64,000 nt of DNA from Raphanus sativus (Eukaryota; Streptophyta; Magnoliopsida; Brassicales; Brassicaceae): NCBI RefSeq assembly GCF_000801105.2, contig NC_079516.1, positions 28,743,643-28,807,642 of the forward strand, read 5' to 3'. Below the pieces are notes generated by a model. It was given only the letters and a program-made list of their open reading frames with translations, was not told the origin of the DNA and searched no databases. Made by a program: the position numbers and the translations under genes. Of the stretch, positions 21,702-34,358 are shown piece by piece; the stretch's first letter is position 1; each line of letters starts with the position of its first letter.

Positions 21702-22824
21702 TGTGGGAACCGAAATTCGAACGGTCGATTTTTACTAAGTAAAAGATGGAGGAAGGTCAAGATAACCCGACTTTTCCTGAAGGTCCAGATTCTCTGCGTA
21801 ACCACACGAAATCGAAAAAGATAGACAGACGACAAATCGTAAATTAAAAGTTGTCAAAGGCGTTTTATTAATTGAATGATACGAATACAAAGTTTCTCCG
21901 AAAAAAGAGAAGAGATATGCTGCAATAGAAAATATAGAGCTGCATGCAGCAAACCGTCATAAGCCTTGCCTTGCTAGTTTAACCACCTAAGCCCTAAGTT
22001 CTCTACGCTAATAGGAATTTTCTATGTCTCTAAGTCTCGGATTTGCTCTGATGACTCTGCTCCTTGCCCCCAAGCTTCTTTATATACTCCTCCTAAGACG
22101 GTATATTCTCCCTTTGGGCCAAATCTGTCGCAAATCGGGTTTTTCCATTTTCGTCGATCTTTCATGCTTATCGGGAAACTTGACATTTATCTTCGGGAAA
22201 CTTGACATTTATCTTGTTATGTGAAGATAAACACAAACCGGTGTATTTATCTCGACTTTAGTTTAAAAAATCGTAAATGGGTCGTTCGGTCATGTTTGGA
22301 CCCTTTCGGGCGTTCTTTAGACCTTTGACGTTTTTACGATTTTTTCGAGAAAGTACTCTTGTCACGATATAGTTGAGATGATTGGTGTTTAAGATAACCG
22401 TCAATGTCTTATACGATGAATTGAAATCTATCTGTTAACCGAACCTTTCGCGGTTTTCCGAAACTTCCCCGACGATTCCAATTGAAACGAAACGGGAGTT
22501 TTAGATTCACGATTTCAAGGATTCGTACTGCTAGACTTCAAGCAAGGATGCAAAGTATGAAAAATGGGCCGTACTCGCTGAACGACCCACAGACTGGCTC
22601 CCAGGATGCGAGTCTGGGCTCCCGGCACGCATAAACGGGACGTCCGTTCGCACGCCCGGCGCCCAGGATGTGAGTCTGGGCGCCCGGCGCTCAGGATGCG
22701 AGTCTGGGCGCCCGGCGTGCAGAAACGGGACGTCCGTCAGGACGCCCGGCGCCCAGAACGTAAGTCTGGGTGCCCGGCGCCCAGGACGCGAGTCTGGCGC
22801 CCGGCGAGCAGAAACGGGACGTCC
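21702..22824 (-). repeat. 5' LTR of element A, partial
   Basis: Starts (plus orientation) TGTGGGAACCGAAATTCG and parallels the 3' LTR to the minisatellite, then is cut by the B-type LTR at 22825. TATA box (minus) at 22079-22086. Only a short minisatellite block (22590-22824) is present. Confidence 0.85.
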
Positions 22825-23264
22825 TGTTTGGGTATTTTTGTGTAGGATCGTTTAAGTACAACGGAACACTAGAAGATTCGTAAGACAGAGTTGTAAATCG
22901 AGAGCAAAGAAATGTTATTGAGTGTTTTGGTTGGGACTACAACGTATTGGTGTATAAACCCTAGTTCTAGTCGCCTAAACTCTAATCTCTAAGTCTCGAA
23001 TTGTCGATCCCTTATTCTAGGGTTTTGGCTCCCCTTTTATAGTTGTCGATGTCAGCTTCAAGTAATAGAACTCTTCCATAATCGGAAAAATGGAAGTTTC
23101 CCCTTAGGCGGAAAACTTCTATTTTGCTTCAAGGGTCGGTCTGATCAAGGGGGTCTGACCTAAGGCAGGGGTCGGTTCCTGGTTTCTTCCTGAGCAAGGG
23201 TCCGGAAGTCGAGGACCTATCCAGAAGCTGGAGAAAACTTATGTCTAGATATTTTTTTCCAACA
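22825..23264 (-). repeat. 3' LTR of element B
   Basis: On minus TGTTGGAAAAAAATATC ... ATACCCAAACA, about 440 bp, TATAAAAG (minus) at 23035-23041. Inserted in the minisatellite of the A 5' LTR after CGTCC. Same family as 15021-15426 and 62155-62471. Confidence 0.85.
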
Positions 23265-23281
23265 GTTTGCCCCCTATTCCT
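23265..23281 (-). other. polypurine tract of element B
   Basis: On minus GGAATAGGGGGCAAAC precedes TGTTGG of the LTR. Confidence 0.75.
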
Positions 23282-23830
23282 TGATTTGCTCGTGGAAATC
23301 AATGGATAACTTGTGCTTCTTGAACCTTGGTAGTTTTCTTTTAGGACGGAGTATTCCTTGGGCACCTTATCTCCTTGCAGTGAATCAGGCTGGGATCTTG
23401 ATTGGTGAATGAAATGCTGATATTATGAGGCTCTAAAAATCATAGCTTCCCGGAGCGTCCAGATCCATGTCTTTACTTGTTTTTAAATGAAGAGATGAGA
23501 TGGGGCGTTTCCCTTCAAAAGAATCAAGGGGTACGAGCCTTGCCTTTGAGCCTGATTGAATGGAGTGGGCTTCGCGAAAAGGCCCAAAGACGGTTGAGTT
23601 TCTCCGTTTGGCGCCCATTTGGTCGCGTGGCGATTCGTACGAGGCGTGTGGTCATCACCCTAGGGTTTCTTCCTCCTTTCTCTCATTTGATCGAGACCAA
23701 AGCCCTTTCTTCTCATTTCTTCTCTACTTCTCTCAAACATTTCTCTCAGCTGCTCCCTTTCTCGAAGATTTCCTCTCGCTCTTTGACAGGTAGCCGTCTT
23801 CTCCCTTCTCTTTTCTTTTCTTAGATTGAT

Positions 23831-25749
23831 AATGTCCAAAAATTCCCCTAGCAAAACCCTAGACTCCCCTGTAGATAGTAGGGTTAGATCTGAAACCCTA
23901 GGCTTGATGAACTCTTCTTCTCTCTCCCCGAACCCGTAGCTGATGCGGAGGGTCCCCATCTTAACGACGCGGAGATCGTCTCCTCCGAAGATGAAGCCGA
24001 AGGGTCTCTACTGGTGGGTCCGGTTTCTAGGATCGGAAAGAGAGACGTCGATGAATGGAGGAGGAAGTACGATCTTCCTCAAGATCTAGAGATCCGAATT
24101 TCGGATCCTTCCGACAGGATTTCAGATTTCAGAGTCGACGAGATCCCGATCTATGAGGCGTACTTCGAGGCGGGCTTTCGGGATGGCGTTCCTTCTCTGA
24201 TCGCAAAACTCTCAGAGCATTTGGACATCTCTCCGGGTCAGCTGACTCCTCCAGCCTGGAGGACCTTGATTGCGATTCAGAACCTCGGTAACTTGGAGCG
24301 CTTGGTGATAGGAGTGAACGAGGTGCTCTACTCGTACTATGTCGCTGATCTACCTGGATCAAAAGGGAAGTATTACCTCCACCGTCATAGTAGCCAAGCT
24401 TTGGTTCGAGAGATCGAGAAAGGCGCAAGGAAGCGTCATCCAGTCTTTAGTAATAGATGGGCAGAGAGATTCGCCTTCGTAACCATCTCTGGATTTTCTC
24501 CTATTTGGCATGTAGTGGGTAGGTTGCTATTCTTCTCAATAGTCTTTGATTGCGATATTAATTTGTCTTTTCTGATTGCAGATGTGTCTCGCAAACCCGT
24601 GCCTGAAGGGAAGGAAGTTGCTGATCAGGTCCTCGATCTTCCTCTGTTAGGTCATCAAGCCTCCTTTCTTACCAGCAAAGAAGTCTTAAAGCAGTGCAGC
24701 ATCTGGGGTAAGCTTTTCACATTATATATTTTCTTGCGAGCTGGTTTATTGACTGCTTTTGCCCTTTTCAGGTAACATGTCTGGATCCACAGGAGAAAAG
24801 GCTATGGAGGCGTTCATGCAAGCCGCGGGGAAGCTCTCAGCCAAGAAGCCTGGTGCTAAGGCCACTACCTCGGCTGATGATGATGTTCTCTTCCTCAAGA
24901 GTACCAAGCGCAAGGGACCTACTAGCTCAGCCCCTTCTGCCTCAAGGAGGAGAACTCGGGCCTCGGGATCGACTCCGAAGTCATCGACTCCAGAGCCCTC
25001 TCTAAATCCTTGTGTGAACCTAGCCAAGGTGGTGGCTTGTCTCTCTTCCACTACATTCCCTGAGAGCGCCTGCTTTCTCCCTTCTAGGGACCTCCGAAGG
25101 CCTTTGAGAGCATTCAGTTTGATCCCCTCCAGGTAAGACTTCGCGCCTTTCCTTTTCACCTTTGTTATATGAATTGATGATTATTGGGGTTTGATTTGCA
25201 GGCTATATCTCAGATTCACCATATTGAGGATATGGTGAACGAGCAATCATCCAAGAAAAAGCTGGAGACCTTGAATGCTCAGCTTAAGGAGGAGAAGAAC
25301 AAGGTCCTGGCTCAGGGGAAGGAGATCAAATCTCTTCAGCTCAAGCTGAAGAACTCGAAGGAGGCTTAGGCTGCTACTGCTTCGGAGAACACCCCTCTGA
25401 CGCGTCAGTTGGAGGAGACCCAGGAAGAGCTCTGCGGGCTGAAGCTGGAGAAGGAGTCCTTTGAGGACGAGAGGATGATGGCAGTGAGTGGAGCCAAGGT
25501 GACTGCTCGCTGGGAGCTGATGAGGGAATGGCTTAAGGAGCAGACCAATAAGTGGGAGTTGTCCGTGGAATTCCAGCTATACAAGCTGGTGAAGGAGGCC
25601 AAGGCTAAATTGCAGGGATTGCCTCCTCCATCGTTTGATGATGAGCCACCTCTCCCCGAAGCCGGTGCTGCCAAGGAGGCTTCCCCTACTCCTTCTGAGG
25701 GCGCGGCTGCTTCTCCCACCGCCTGTTCTCCCTATCTCTTGAACTCTTG
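23831..25749 (+). pseudogene. antisense accessory gene of element B (gypsy-type transposon domain plus coiled coil)
   Basis: Begins ATGTCCAAAAATTCCCCTAG after a CT-rich leader and has a frameshift near 23935. The first domain (IPIYEAYFEAGFRDGVPSLI ... LTPPAWRTLIAIQNLG ... VLYSYYV ... ISGFSPIWHVV) looks like the 'putative gypsy type transposon' family (PF04195). GT-AG introns: 24519-24581, 24708-24771, probably one with TTCTAG acceptor at 25087, and 25133-25201. The C-terminal half is coiled coil (HIEDMVNEQSSKKKLETLNA) ending in a Pro/Ala-rich tail. One in-frame TAG at 25367, probably from CAG, breaks it. Function unknown. Confidence 0.75.
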
Positions 25750-26549
25750 ATCTTTTAAGCCCTTCAGGCTTTTGTTGTTGTTTTTGCCCTTCGGGGCTTT
25801 GCTTTTTAAACCTCAGGCCTTCGTGCCTTAAGACTTTTAAGAACTGACCCTCGAGGGTCTTAACTTTAATCTATTATGCTTCTATTTTTGTCTTGAGTAG
25901 CATAGAGTCGTCTTCCGAAATTAACTGCCTTGTTTATGTTTCTAAGATATGGGAATTCCCTATCAGAGGTTATGGGCCGAAGGCCGACCATAACCCTAAT
26001 CAGACCAAGCGAGATCTCAGGAGCTGATGATAGTTCTACCCTTGGTATCGCACCACTTAGGACTTCAGAGGAATCAGGGCCTGAGTACTGTTACCGTATT
26101 GATAGCCTAGGGGTTTAGATCTCGTCGAATCAATTCCATATCTTCGGAACGCAAGGGCACCTAGGTAGACGCGCAGATTCGTGGGAAGGGATGGACCCTT
26201 GGAAGGATCAGAGCCTTGTAAGGGTTGTCCCCATATGAGGGCCGGACCCCTGTAAGGGTTGACCCCTTGGAAGGATATCAATGTCTAGGACCAGGATCCT
26301 GTTTGTAAATTGACTGAACCCTGAAATGATTAGAAAAGCGTTAGACCTTGTAATCCATTATTAGAAACCTGAGTTTTAGTTTTCGAATGAAAGATCCTTA
26401 CTTATAACCCTAGAGTTCTAGCTTGGTTTGAACCATGGGGTTCTTGAGCCTAGAACCCGGAAGTTCTTAAGGCTTTGAACCCTGAGGTCCCTTACCTAGG
26501 CCCAAAAGCCGTTTTATTGAACCCTAAGGTTTGCTCATTGAACCCTGAG
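25750..26549. other. spacer of element B with degenerate ACCCTGAGG-type repeats
   Basis: No coding. Short complementary words (CCCTTCAGG, GCCCTTCGGGGC, CCTCAGGCC) just after the antisense gene could act in 3' end formation. From 26200 on, many GAACCCTGAGG-type words recur. The same style of spacer resumes at 50400, after element C. Confidence 0.55.
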
Positions 26550-27110
26550 TGTTAGACCCAATTTCGATCTCCTAAATGATTGGGCCTATTTCGGATTATG
26601 GGCCATAAACAAGAAGCCCGCGAAGGAGTATCGATCTATTCGGTAGGAAATGATCAGGAAGATGAATAGGTCGAGTCAGAGATTCAATAGATGAAACGGA
26701 AGGGCCGAAGTTATGAGGCCCAATGCGATGTCAAAAAGGTGGAAAAGCAGGTCGCAGAAATCGAGAGGGTCGCGGAAGCAGTTACAAGAATAGCGGAGTC
26801 GAGTCTATAAAAGGGAGATGAGATCAATGCTAAAGAGATAGCGAAAACCCTAGAGAGAGAGAGAGCACACCACACATTTACATCTTTCTTACTTTGTTTA
26901 GATCTTATTCTTGATCGACCACCTTGTTATAGTTGATCTCTTAGCTATTCTTTGTACTCGACCTATTAATCAATAAAAGTCCATTTTTGTCTACCGAATT
27001 CCGATTACATCGTTGTGTTCTAAGGATATTGTTGCCTACATCTTTTGTCACCTCCCTAGTTTACTTACAAATACTACAAAATACTTGAGTGTAGATTTTA
27101 GGTTCTATAT
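26550..27110 (+). repeat. 5' LTR of element C
   Basis: Starts TGTTAGACCCAATTTCG. TATA box TATAAAA at 26806-26812. The 3' limit is uncertain: the primer-binding site begins at 27113, but the 3' LTR matches only to about 27021 (GTGTTCTAAG). Confidence 0.75.
26806..26812 (+). promoter_or_regulatory. TATA box of C 5' LTR
   Basis: TATAAAAGGGAG, also present at 50164-50170 in the 3' LTR. The expected transcript start is about 30 bp downstream. Confidence 0.65.
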
Positions 27111-27112
27111 TT

Positions 27113-27130
27113 TGGCGCCGTCTGTGGGGA
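27113..27130 (+). other. primer-binding site of element C
   Basis: TGGCGCCGTCTGTGGGGA, the form common in plant gypsy elements and partly complementary to the tRNA-Asp 3' end (established for related elements). Confidence 0.75.
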
Positions 27131-27186
27131 AGATAAACGAAAAACATCCTTGCTAAGAACCCGATCTAGGATTTCTAAGCACGATC

Positions 27187-29805
27187 ATGGATCCCACTCT
27201 ACGACGACGAAGATCCGATGACTCGAGATCGAGACAGCCCGCGGTCTCCAAAGATCCCGCGCGCGACGCTCCATCTCACGACTCAAGGGACAATCATCGA
27301 CTCGCAAAGGCAATCCCGAACAAAAGCACGATAACCTTCTCTCTTTACGAGAATGTCGAGCTCGATATGCCCCACGACGATGCTTTGATCATCACGATTG
27401 ACCTCGCCGGGGTCTCTTTTCGAAGGTTCTCATCGATTCCGGATGCGTAGCCAATCTGTTATCGCATGACACCTTTGAGAAAATCAGATGACCTGATTTG
27501 GCAATCAACAAATACGCTCCTCCCCTCTACAGCTTTGGAGGTGGAAGCAGAGTACCCTTACTAGGAAACATGGCGATCACCGTCAGGGCGCACGATTCCG
27601 AGAAAGAAACGGAGTTCTCCGTAATGCACGACCTCTCTCCATTCGATGCTGTCTTAGGACGACCTTGGCTCCATCAGATGAGGGCAGTCCCTTCAATTTA
27701 TCATCAATGCGTAAAGTTCATTTCTCCTACCGGAGAAAAGACCATTTATGGGAATAAAAAACAATCTCGATCTTGTTACATGGCGGAATACCGCAAAATG
27801 TTTCCGAAGGGGGCAAACCAACCAGCAGTGCGAGATCCCTCGACAAAAGATCCTGAGAAGGACCTTGCATGCACTATTTCCCTAGACCCGCAATCTCCAG
27901 AGAAGTGTGTTAGCATTGGACGCGATCTCAATCCAAAGATCAGGGATGATCTAATGATCTTTCTAAGAAATAACATCAACACGTTTGCATGGTCCGCTAC
28001 TGACATGCCTGGCATCGATATCAACGTCGCATCACACGACCTGAATGTTGATCCCACGTTTAAGCCGATCAAGCAAAAACGAAGAAAACTCGGCCCAGAA
28101 AGAGCCAAGGCAGTCAACGACGAAGTTGATAAACTGCTGAAAATAAGTTCAATCCGCGAAGTACAATACCCAAACTGGCTTGCCAACCCAGTCATCGTAA
28201 AGAAAAAGAATGGAAAATGGAGAGTCTGTATCGATTTCACAGACTTAAATAAAGCCTGCCCGAAAGACAGCTTCCCATTACCCCATATAGACCGATTGGT
28301 CGAAGCTACGGCAGGACACGGGCTGCTCTCCTTCATGGATCCATTCTCAGGATACAATCAGATCCTCATGAATCCTGAAGATCAAGAAAAAACGAGCTTC
28401 ATCACCGAGAGAGGAACATATTGTTATAAAGTAATGCCTTTCGGACTGAAGAATGCCGGAGCAACCTACCAAAGGTTGGTAAATAAAATGTTCTCCAACC
28501 AACTGGGAAAAACTATGGAGGTTTACATAGACGACATGCTGGTGAAATCCTCAGTAGCCGGCGACCACGTTCTCCAACTCCAAGAGTGCTTCAACATCCT
28601 CAATAAGTTCGGGATGAAGCTAAACCCGACCAAGTGTACTTTCGGAGTAGCGTCTGGAGAATTTCTGGGATACCTGGTGACTAAAAGAGGGATCAAAGCC
28701 AATCCCAAACAAATCTCGGCGCTTATCGAAACGCTACCTCCGAAGTCGATTAAAGACGTGCAAAGGCTCACACGAAAGATCGCCGCATTAAACCGCTTTA
28801 TATCAAGATCGACAGATCGGTGCCTCCCATTCTACAAACTCCTTAAAGGAAACAAAAAGTTCGAATGGAACGCCGATTGCGACGCTGCTCTCAACGAGCT
28901 TAAAGCTAACATAAGCGAACCTCCTATCCTATCTAAACCAGTTCATGGCAAACTTCTGTACCTATACGTCGCGACTTCCGAACACGCAGTAAGTGGTGTC
29001 TTAGTTCACGAAGAAAACAACGAACAAAAACCAATCTACTACGTCAGCAGATCCCTCTTCGATTGTGAAACAAGATATCCCGTGATGGAAAAATTGGCCC
29101 TAGCAGTGGTAAATGCCGCGCGAAAACTAAGGCCATATTTCCAATCCCATACGATTATGGTAATGACGTCACAACCATTACGCACAGTCTTACATAGCCC
29201 AAGCCAATCCGGAAGATTAGCAAAATGGGCGATCGAGCTCGGAGAATATGATATAGAATACAAACCTCGAACAAGCTCGAAAGCACAAGTATTAGCAGAT
29301 TTCATCATCGAGCTCGTTGCCAGTGAAACTAACACCGATGACAAAACCCGGAAATGGAAACTCCACGTCGATGGAGCATCATCGAGGCAAGGGTCGGGTG
29401 TAGGAATACAACTCGAATCTCCTACAAGAGAGATGATCGAACAATCTTTTCGCTTAGGCTTCAACGCATCAAACAACGAAGCCGAATATGAATCCTTAAT
29501 CGCCGGATTGCGACTTGCCCAAAGCATTGGAGCCCGAAAAATAAGCGCCTTCAGCGACTCGCAGCTCGTCACCAGCCAATTCCACGGCGAATACGAGGCT
29601 AAGAACGATTGGATGGAGGTCTACCTAGCAGTACTAAGAGGAATTACACAGCAATTCGATGAATTCGAGCTTACGAGAATTCCGAGGGGGGAAAATACCT
29701 CAGCAGACGCTCTCGCCGCCCTGGCGTCAACGTTAAATCCGACTATAAGAAGGGTAATTCCGGTTGAAGGAATAGATCGACCCAGTATAGACATCCCTCT
29801 AAAAG
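27187..29805 (+). pseudogene. gag remnant, protease, RT, RNase H and second RNase H of element C
   Basis: ATG 27187 opens a charged gag start (MDPTLRRRRSDDSRS) that jumps straight to the protease (HDDALIITIDLA, then DSGCVANLL in another frame after a shift near 27430), so the gag core is deleted. From 27498 the frame is open for 2.3 kb: protease end, RT with KKKNGKWRVCIDFTDLNKA, SFMDPFSGYNQI and YIDDML (28524-28541), RNase H (KLRPYFQSHTI) and second RNase H (LHVDGASSRQGSG near 29360, SNNEAEYESLIAGLRLAQ, SADALAALAS). D is inserted after PLK. Both key RT aspartate motifs are intact, yet the gene is broken at both ends. Confidence 0.9.
29801..29805. repeat. target-site duplication of D, left copy (AAAAG)
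   Basis: AAAAG directly before TGTGGG of the D LTR. The second copy is at 41984-41988. Confidence 0.9.
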
Positions 29806-31657
29806 TGTGGGAACCAAAATTCGCACTGTCGATTTTGATTAAGTAAAACGGAGGAAAGCTAAGTAAACCTAACTTTCCCTGAAGGTCCGGATTCTCTGCG
29901 ACAACCAACGACAAGTGATCAAATAAATGCGGAAAGGTTTTATTGAGATTTGGGACTGGACCTTAAGGAAGGCTGCCTACGTACCCCTTTCGAGGATCAA
30001 GTTGGACGTAGTTCAGTTGGAAGGGTTTGAACAAGAGATCGAACTGCCTGGCGGAGTTCGTCTAGTACGAGCGTTAGTCATAGAAACGGGCATGTCGAGA
30101 ATAATGCCTAGGGTTTCTATGTGCGGAACTCTAAGTAAAAGGATTGTTAGATCCTTCCGAGAGAGACAGGAGCCTGCGGACAAGATGAAAATAGAACGAG
30201 AGGCGGCCGGACGTTCTAGGTCCTACCTTGCTAGTCTACCGCCTGAATTCTAAGTTCTTAACCTAACAGGAGCTCTCTAGGTCTCCAATCTCGGATTTCT
30301 CTCTCTCTTAATGATTTTCGCTCTTCCTTTCCTCCTCTCCCAAAGCTCCTTTATATACTCCTTCTTATGACGGTCTATTGTCCTTTTGGGCCGCGAAGCA
30401 GGCTTTTTCCATTTTCGTCGGCCTTCATGTTTATCGGGAAACTTGACATTTATCTTCGGGAAACTTGACATTTATCCTTCTGAAATTTAGCATTTATCTT
30501 GTTATGTGAAGATAAACGTAAATCGTCGTATCTATCTCAGACAATCGTAAGCGGACTGTCCGATCGCGTTTGGTCCCTTTCGGGCCGTTTCTAGGACTGC
30601 CGTTATTTTCTACGATTTCTTTGGAAGATCTTCAATCCTTCGTAGAGTTGAGATGAGTGGTGTCTTAAGATAACCATCACTGTTTCGCACGAAGAATTTA
30701 AGATCTTCCTTCCCGTTGATATCTTACGAGTTTCCGAAGTGTTTCCGACGATCTTAGTTTGGAGTAAGAGCGGGAGTTTTGTACGCAGAATCTCAACGAT
30801 TTGTTCCGCGAAAACTTGGGAAAGACGCAAAGTACAGACTTCTGACGGCCGGGGCCAAGAACTTATGCACGGAAGCTTGTCATCCGACGACCCGAGCCAG
30901 CACGGGGCTAGCCGACCGGCGGCCATGGCCAGCACGGGCGCTAGCCGCCGGCGGCCACGGCCAGCACGGGGCTAGCCGCCCGGCGGCCACGGCCAGCACG
31001 GGCACTAGCCGCCGGCGGCCACGGCCAGCACGGGCTAGCCGCCCGGCGGCCACGGCCAGGACTGGCGCTAGCCGCCGGCGGCCACGGCCAGCACGGGGCT
31101 AGCCGCCCGGCGGCCACGGCCAGCACGGGCGCTAGCCGCCGGCGGCCACCGCCAGCGCGGGGCTAGCCGCCCGGCGGCCACGGCCAGCACGGGCGCTAGC
31201 CGCCGGCGGCCACGGCCAGCACGGGGGCTAGCCGTCCGGCGGCCACGACCAGCACATGCGTCTCGACGAGAGCTTCGATTTGATATCTTGATCGTTCTCT
31301 GGGTCCTCACGGTTTGAGAGAACGGGCTCTTTGAAATTTCAAGGCGGATTCCTTGTCGTTCGGCCTATCCAAACTTAGATTACTTCCCGTTTCTTCCGTA
31401 TACTTTCGTATGGTCGTGTCATCTCAGCTACGGACCTAATGTCTCTTGGTTCTTCTTGATCGTATCATCGAAGTTTTATGACTAAATCTGAGTTGGTTTT
31501 CTCGTAAAGTTTATCGTGTAAAACAAGAACGATCGACTTTAACATAGGTTTTAAGCTGTACGACTTGTTTTGCTTTCGACGCTTGTTTTATGGAAAGTCC
31601 GCGCATGATAAATATTTTTAGCCGTTGATTTCGAGATAACCGTTTTTGACCCCAACA
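29806..31657 (-). repeat. 3' LTR of element D
   Basis: Plus orientation: TGTGGGAACCAAAATTCGCA ... TTTTTGACCCCAACA, 1852 bp. TATA box (TATATAAA on minus) at 30350-30357. It contains a CG-rich minisatellite at 30897-31256. Confidence 0.9.
30897..31256. repeat. 32-bp CG-rich minisatellite in D 3' LTR
   Basis: Two 32-bp unit types alternate: GGGGCTAGCCGCCCGGCGGC or GGGCGCTAGCCGCCGGCGGC, each followed by CACGGCCAGCAC. Each unit contains inverted words (GCTAGC, CCGCCGGCGG), so strong local folding is expected. The long Ala/Arg/Pro frames are artefacts. Confidence 0.9.
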
Positions 31658-31674
31658 GTTAGCCCCCCAGCCTG
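31658..31674 (-). other. polypurine tract of element D
   Basis: On minus CAGGCTGGGGGGCTAAC directly before TGTTGGGGTC of the 3' LTR. Confidence 0.8.
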
Positions 31675-31772
31675 TAAGACGCGGAAACGATCTTGCGGGC
31701 GGAAGATTATGAGTTGAAAATCGAAATTTTTGGCTAAGAGTATTTCATTGCGGAAATCCACATCACCTTTGG

Positions 31773-32029
31773 TTGGCGATCTCGAACGTGACGTCGGGAA
31801 GACCGTGAGTTCGTTGCTCAACTTCTACTCGATTCTTGCTGGTCTGAAATCCGTGTGCACCCTTGTCCTGCATTCGGAGGGTTCGGAGGACCAGGACCAC
31901 GCAGTCAAGGATCGCGAAGCCGGCGCATATGAGACATGCAGTGGTGGTGCGACCAATGGAGGCGACAGTGAGACCGTTCTACTTTGGGTGAGTTTTGAGG
32001 ATGAAGGTGATGCTCCGGGGAGCGTCTAG
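31773..32029 (+). pseudogene. antisense gene remnant of element D
   Basis: The frame reads GDLERDVGKTVSSLLNF and ends in an acidic stretch SFEDEGDAPGSV, matching the coiled-coil end and the C-terminus of the F gene (53800-54131). The promoter, ATG and about 250 codons are missing: sequence homologous to that just before the F TATA box (CACCTTTG) is joined directly to the coiled coil. A second copy at 34985-35247 belongs to the false duplication. Confidence 0.7.
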
Positions 32030-34358
32030 GTTTATCAATCCCTTTAGAGATTTTTTATTTTGATTGTGTTTCGGCCGTTAAGAGGCCATGATGTGTATTT
32101 GCGGGACTGGCTGTTGGTGGCTTCGAATCCCGGCCTTTTTCAGGGCATCTGTTGAACTCTGCGGCTCAATCTTTATAAAATATTAATGTTGCGTTTTCAG
32201 AACTTCTGTCTATCAAAGTTAGAGGGACAGGGTGTGAGTTGTCGTCTCATTCCTGCCTCCCTGATGATCACCGTATCCGTCGTTTGTACAAAGCGAGATT
32301 TTCTGCGGTTTACGATTTACGCGAAAATTCGTGAAAACGTACAGACTTGAGTGAAGAGACAAGTTTTGGGATCTCGCGTCGTTGACGCTTTGCCTATGAG
32401 ATGTTAAGATACCAGCAAGGCTGGGTTTAGGGCAAGACCTAGGTTTAATCTCAGACTGAGGCTGTGCGATGACAAATCGGCTTTCGTTTTGCCTGTTTGT
32501 GATTTTAACCTGATTCGTACCGTTTTAAAATCCGCGAAGTGGTATCGGCTTATATGATTTGTCTGGGCACGAATCGAGCTACTTCCTTTACGAAGTGCTG
32601 AACCAAATTTGGATTTTTTGTATAGCGCGCTATGGGATCCTTGTCGGATGTAAAAGAGGCTACCCTTAGGTGGCTTGTCTGTTTAGGACGTTAGAGTTCG
32701 TTTGTTGTGATCAGCAACAACGATATGATGCCGTTTAGAAGGCGTATGAAGGTTTTAATCGAAAACGAATGTTCAGGCACGAAGCGACGTCTCGCAGTGC
32801 TTTGAAGTTTGTTTTTCTTATGCCATAAAGGACTATGGGCTTTTAGAAATCACGGAATGTTTCCGGGCGATAGTTTATGATTTATTTGGTGGATACTTGA
32901 TCCATTGTTGAGGCCGTTTAGCGATTGGCGAGTTTGTTTGCGAAGAGTTTCGAAAATTCGGTTTCTGTGTTTGTAAAGAGTTTCGAAAATCCGGTTTCTT
33001 CAAAAAACGTGGATTATACAAGCATACACATTTCAAATGTGTACGAGTTAATTTTCCCTTGTGCCGCATTTCAAATGTTCGCGGGCTTGGAGATGTTTTG
33101 CGAATGTCCGTAGTCAGAAACTGTTGTTTCAGTTTGGACGTGCAAGTTATAAAATTTTGATCGAGGAATTAGGACCAGGGGTCGCGTATATTTGACCCAG
33201 GGAGAAGTGTCTACCTTCGCTTTGCTTCGCGAAGTGTTGGCCTTCCGGGATTTTAAGGACGACTCGTATAACTCTTGGAGCTTTGTCACGAGTGTTTCTT
33301 TTCATGCTTTGTTTACGGGGCGTATAGAACTTAATCAGTCGATGTTAAGTTCAAATTTTTCCGTTAACCGTATGGCTGTTAGGACTGATTTTATTACGAG
33401 AAATTTATCGCATGATTTCCTTTTTTGGGCTATGCGACAGAGTTGCTCGCGTAATGGTCACTTGGCGTTTTATGACAAATCGTGGATTATCGTTTGGCCC
33501 TTAAGTGATTGGAGCGGCGATCGTTCAGCTGTTTTGTCTTGGCGTGAAGGCTGTGTTCAGCCGTTTAACCAAGGAGTTGGTAAACGATCAGACCACGACC
33601 TTTTCGCATTAAGGTCATATTGGTTCACGATTGTCCTTAATGGTGATGCCGAATTCAGGTCCGGGCTTTATGGAAAGACGTAGTTGGCCGAGGCCGAATA
33701 GAGTTCGTCGAGATAGACATGCCAATCATAGCGGAGTTTTCCAGTTATGGGTGATGGCTTTTTGAAACGATTTTCCACTTTAGGTTTCAGTTATACGATA
33801 GATGCTTCGTATAAAGTTTCCTTTGGTCGCATGAATTGTTTCATTTTATCCGAGGAAATAAAGTTTAAGGAACCGACGAAGAACACGTTCGGATTCAGTT
33901 TTGGGTTTTTTCCCGTTTGGACGTAATTTTCCGTATTGCGATGTCGTTTTGCATGAGACCGATCTTGGTTTTCCTTATGCTGTTTTTGTGTAACATGTTC
34001 TTGTTATACGAAAGTAATGGATGACCGGTTTCATGGAAATAGAAAATTGCAGATAGTCAAAGTAGCCTTGTTTCCGTGGTTTATACGGGAAATGTTTCCG
34101 CTTTAACTCTCCTTTTTTTTTTTTTTTTTGGCGAAAGTTGCTTCGGGTTACTCATGAAGTTTTACCGAAGGTTATTTCGTTAATTTTGTAGCTCACCGTC
34201 GTGCCATTAGTCTCACGGAAGCGGAAAGAGGTATGCCAAGGATGCGCGGCGATCGTTTCTCGGTTTTTCGAGAGATTAGATCGGTTTGCGCGTTCTGCCT
34301 AGACAGTCAAGGAACATAGAACGAAACTGGAAGAAAATGCCTAAGACTTATCTTGCTA
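32030..34358. other. non-coding spacer of element D (copy 1)
   Basis: Long internal region, nearly identical over 32060-33000 to 54160-55020 in element F, so conserved in the family although not visibly coding. One 163-codon frame (33192-33683) has no recognisable domain. Confidence 0.6.

Larger units (their letters stand above)
16093..22824 (-). mobile_element. element A: deleted Tat-lineage gypsy element
   Basis: Minus-strand element: 3' LTR 16093-18163, polypurine tract, antisense accessory gene (plus strand), pol remnant, primer-binding site, and the first 1.1 kb of the 5' LTR, which is cut by the B LTR at 22825. Gag is missing (only about 80 bp between LTR and protease), and so are the end of the second RNase H and the integrase (junction near 19328). 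It is an inactive deletion derivative related to F. Confidence 0.8.
22825..26549 (-). mobile_element. element B: 3' part of a gypsy element
   Basis: 3' LTR (22825-23264), polypurine tract, antisense accessory gene (23831-25749) and a non-coding spacer, interrupted at 26550 by element C (TSD CTGAG). After C the same kind of spacer resumes at 50383-51452 and is cut by F. A similar element with pol lies at 58173-61635, beyond an assembly gap, and may or may not be its continuation. Confidence 0.7.

Noticed and set aside
23560..23793. Open frames upstream of the B antisense gene
   Set aside because: They fall in the CT-rich leader region and do not align with any of the homologous genes.
27776..28357. 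A 193-codon minus-strand frame opposite the RT of element C
   Set aside because: Shadow of conserved RT sequence. Antisense genes in this family lie near the 3' LTR, not over RT.
30739..31310. Ala/Arg/Pro-rich frames on both strands, also at 38681, 41001 and 52330
   Set aside because: They arise from the 32-bp CG-rich arrays. The period is not a multiple of three and all frames stay open by composition.
33192..33683. A 163-codon plus-strand frame, repeated at 36412
   Set aside because: No recognisable domain. It lies in non-coding spacer, and its two copies are the false duplication, so their similarity is no evidence of selection.
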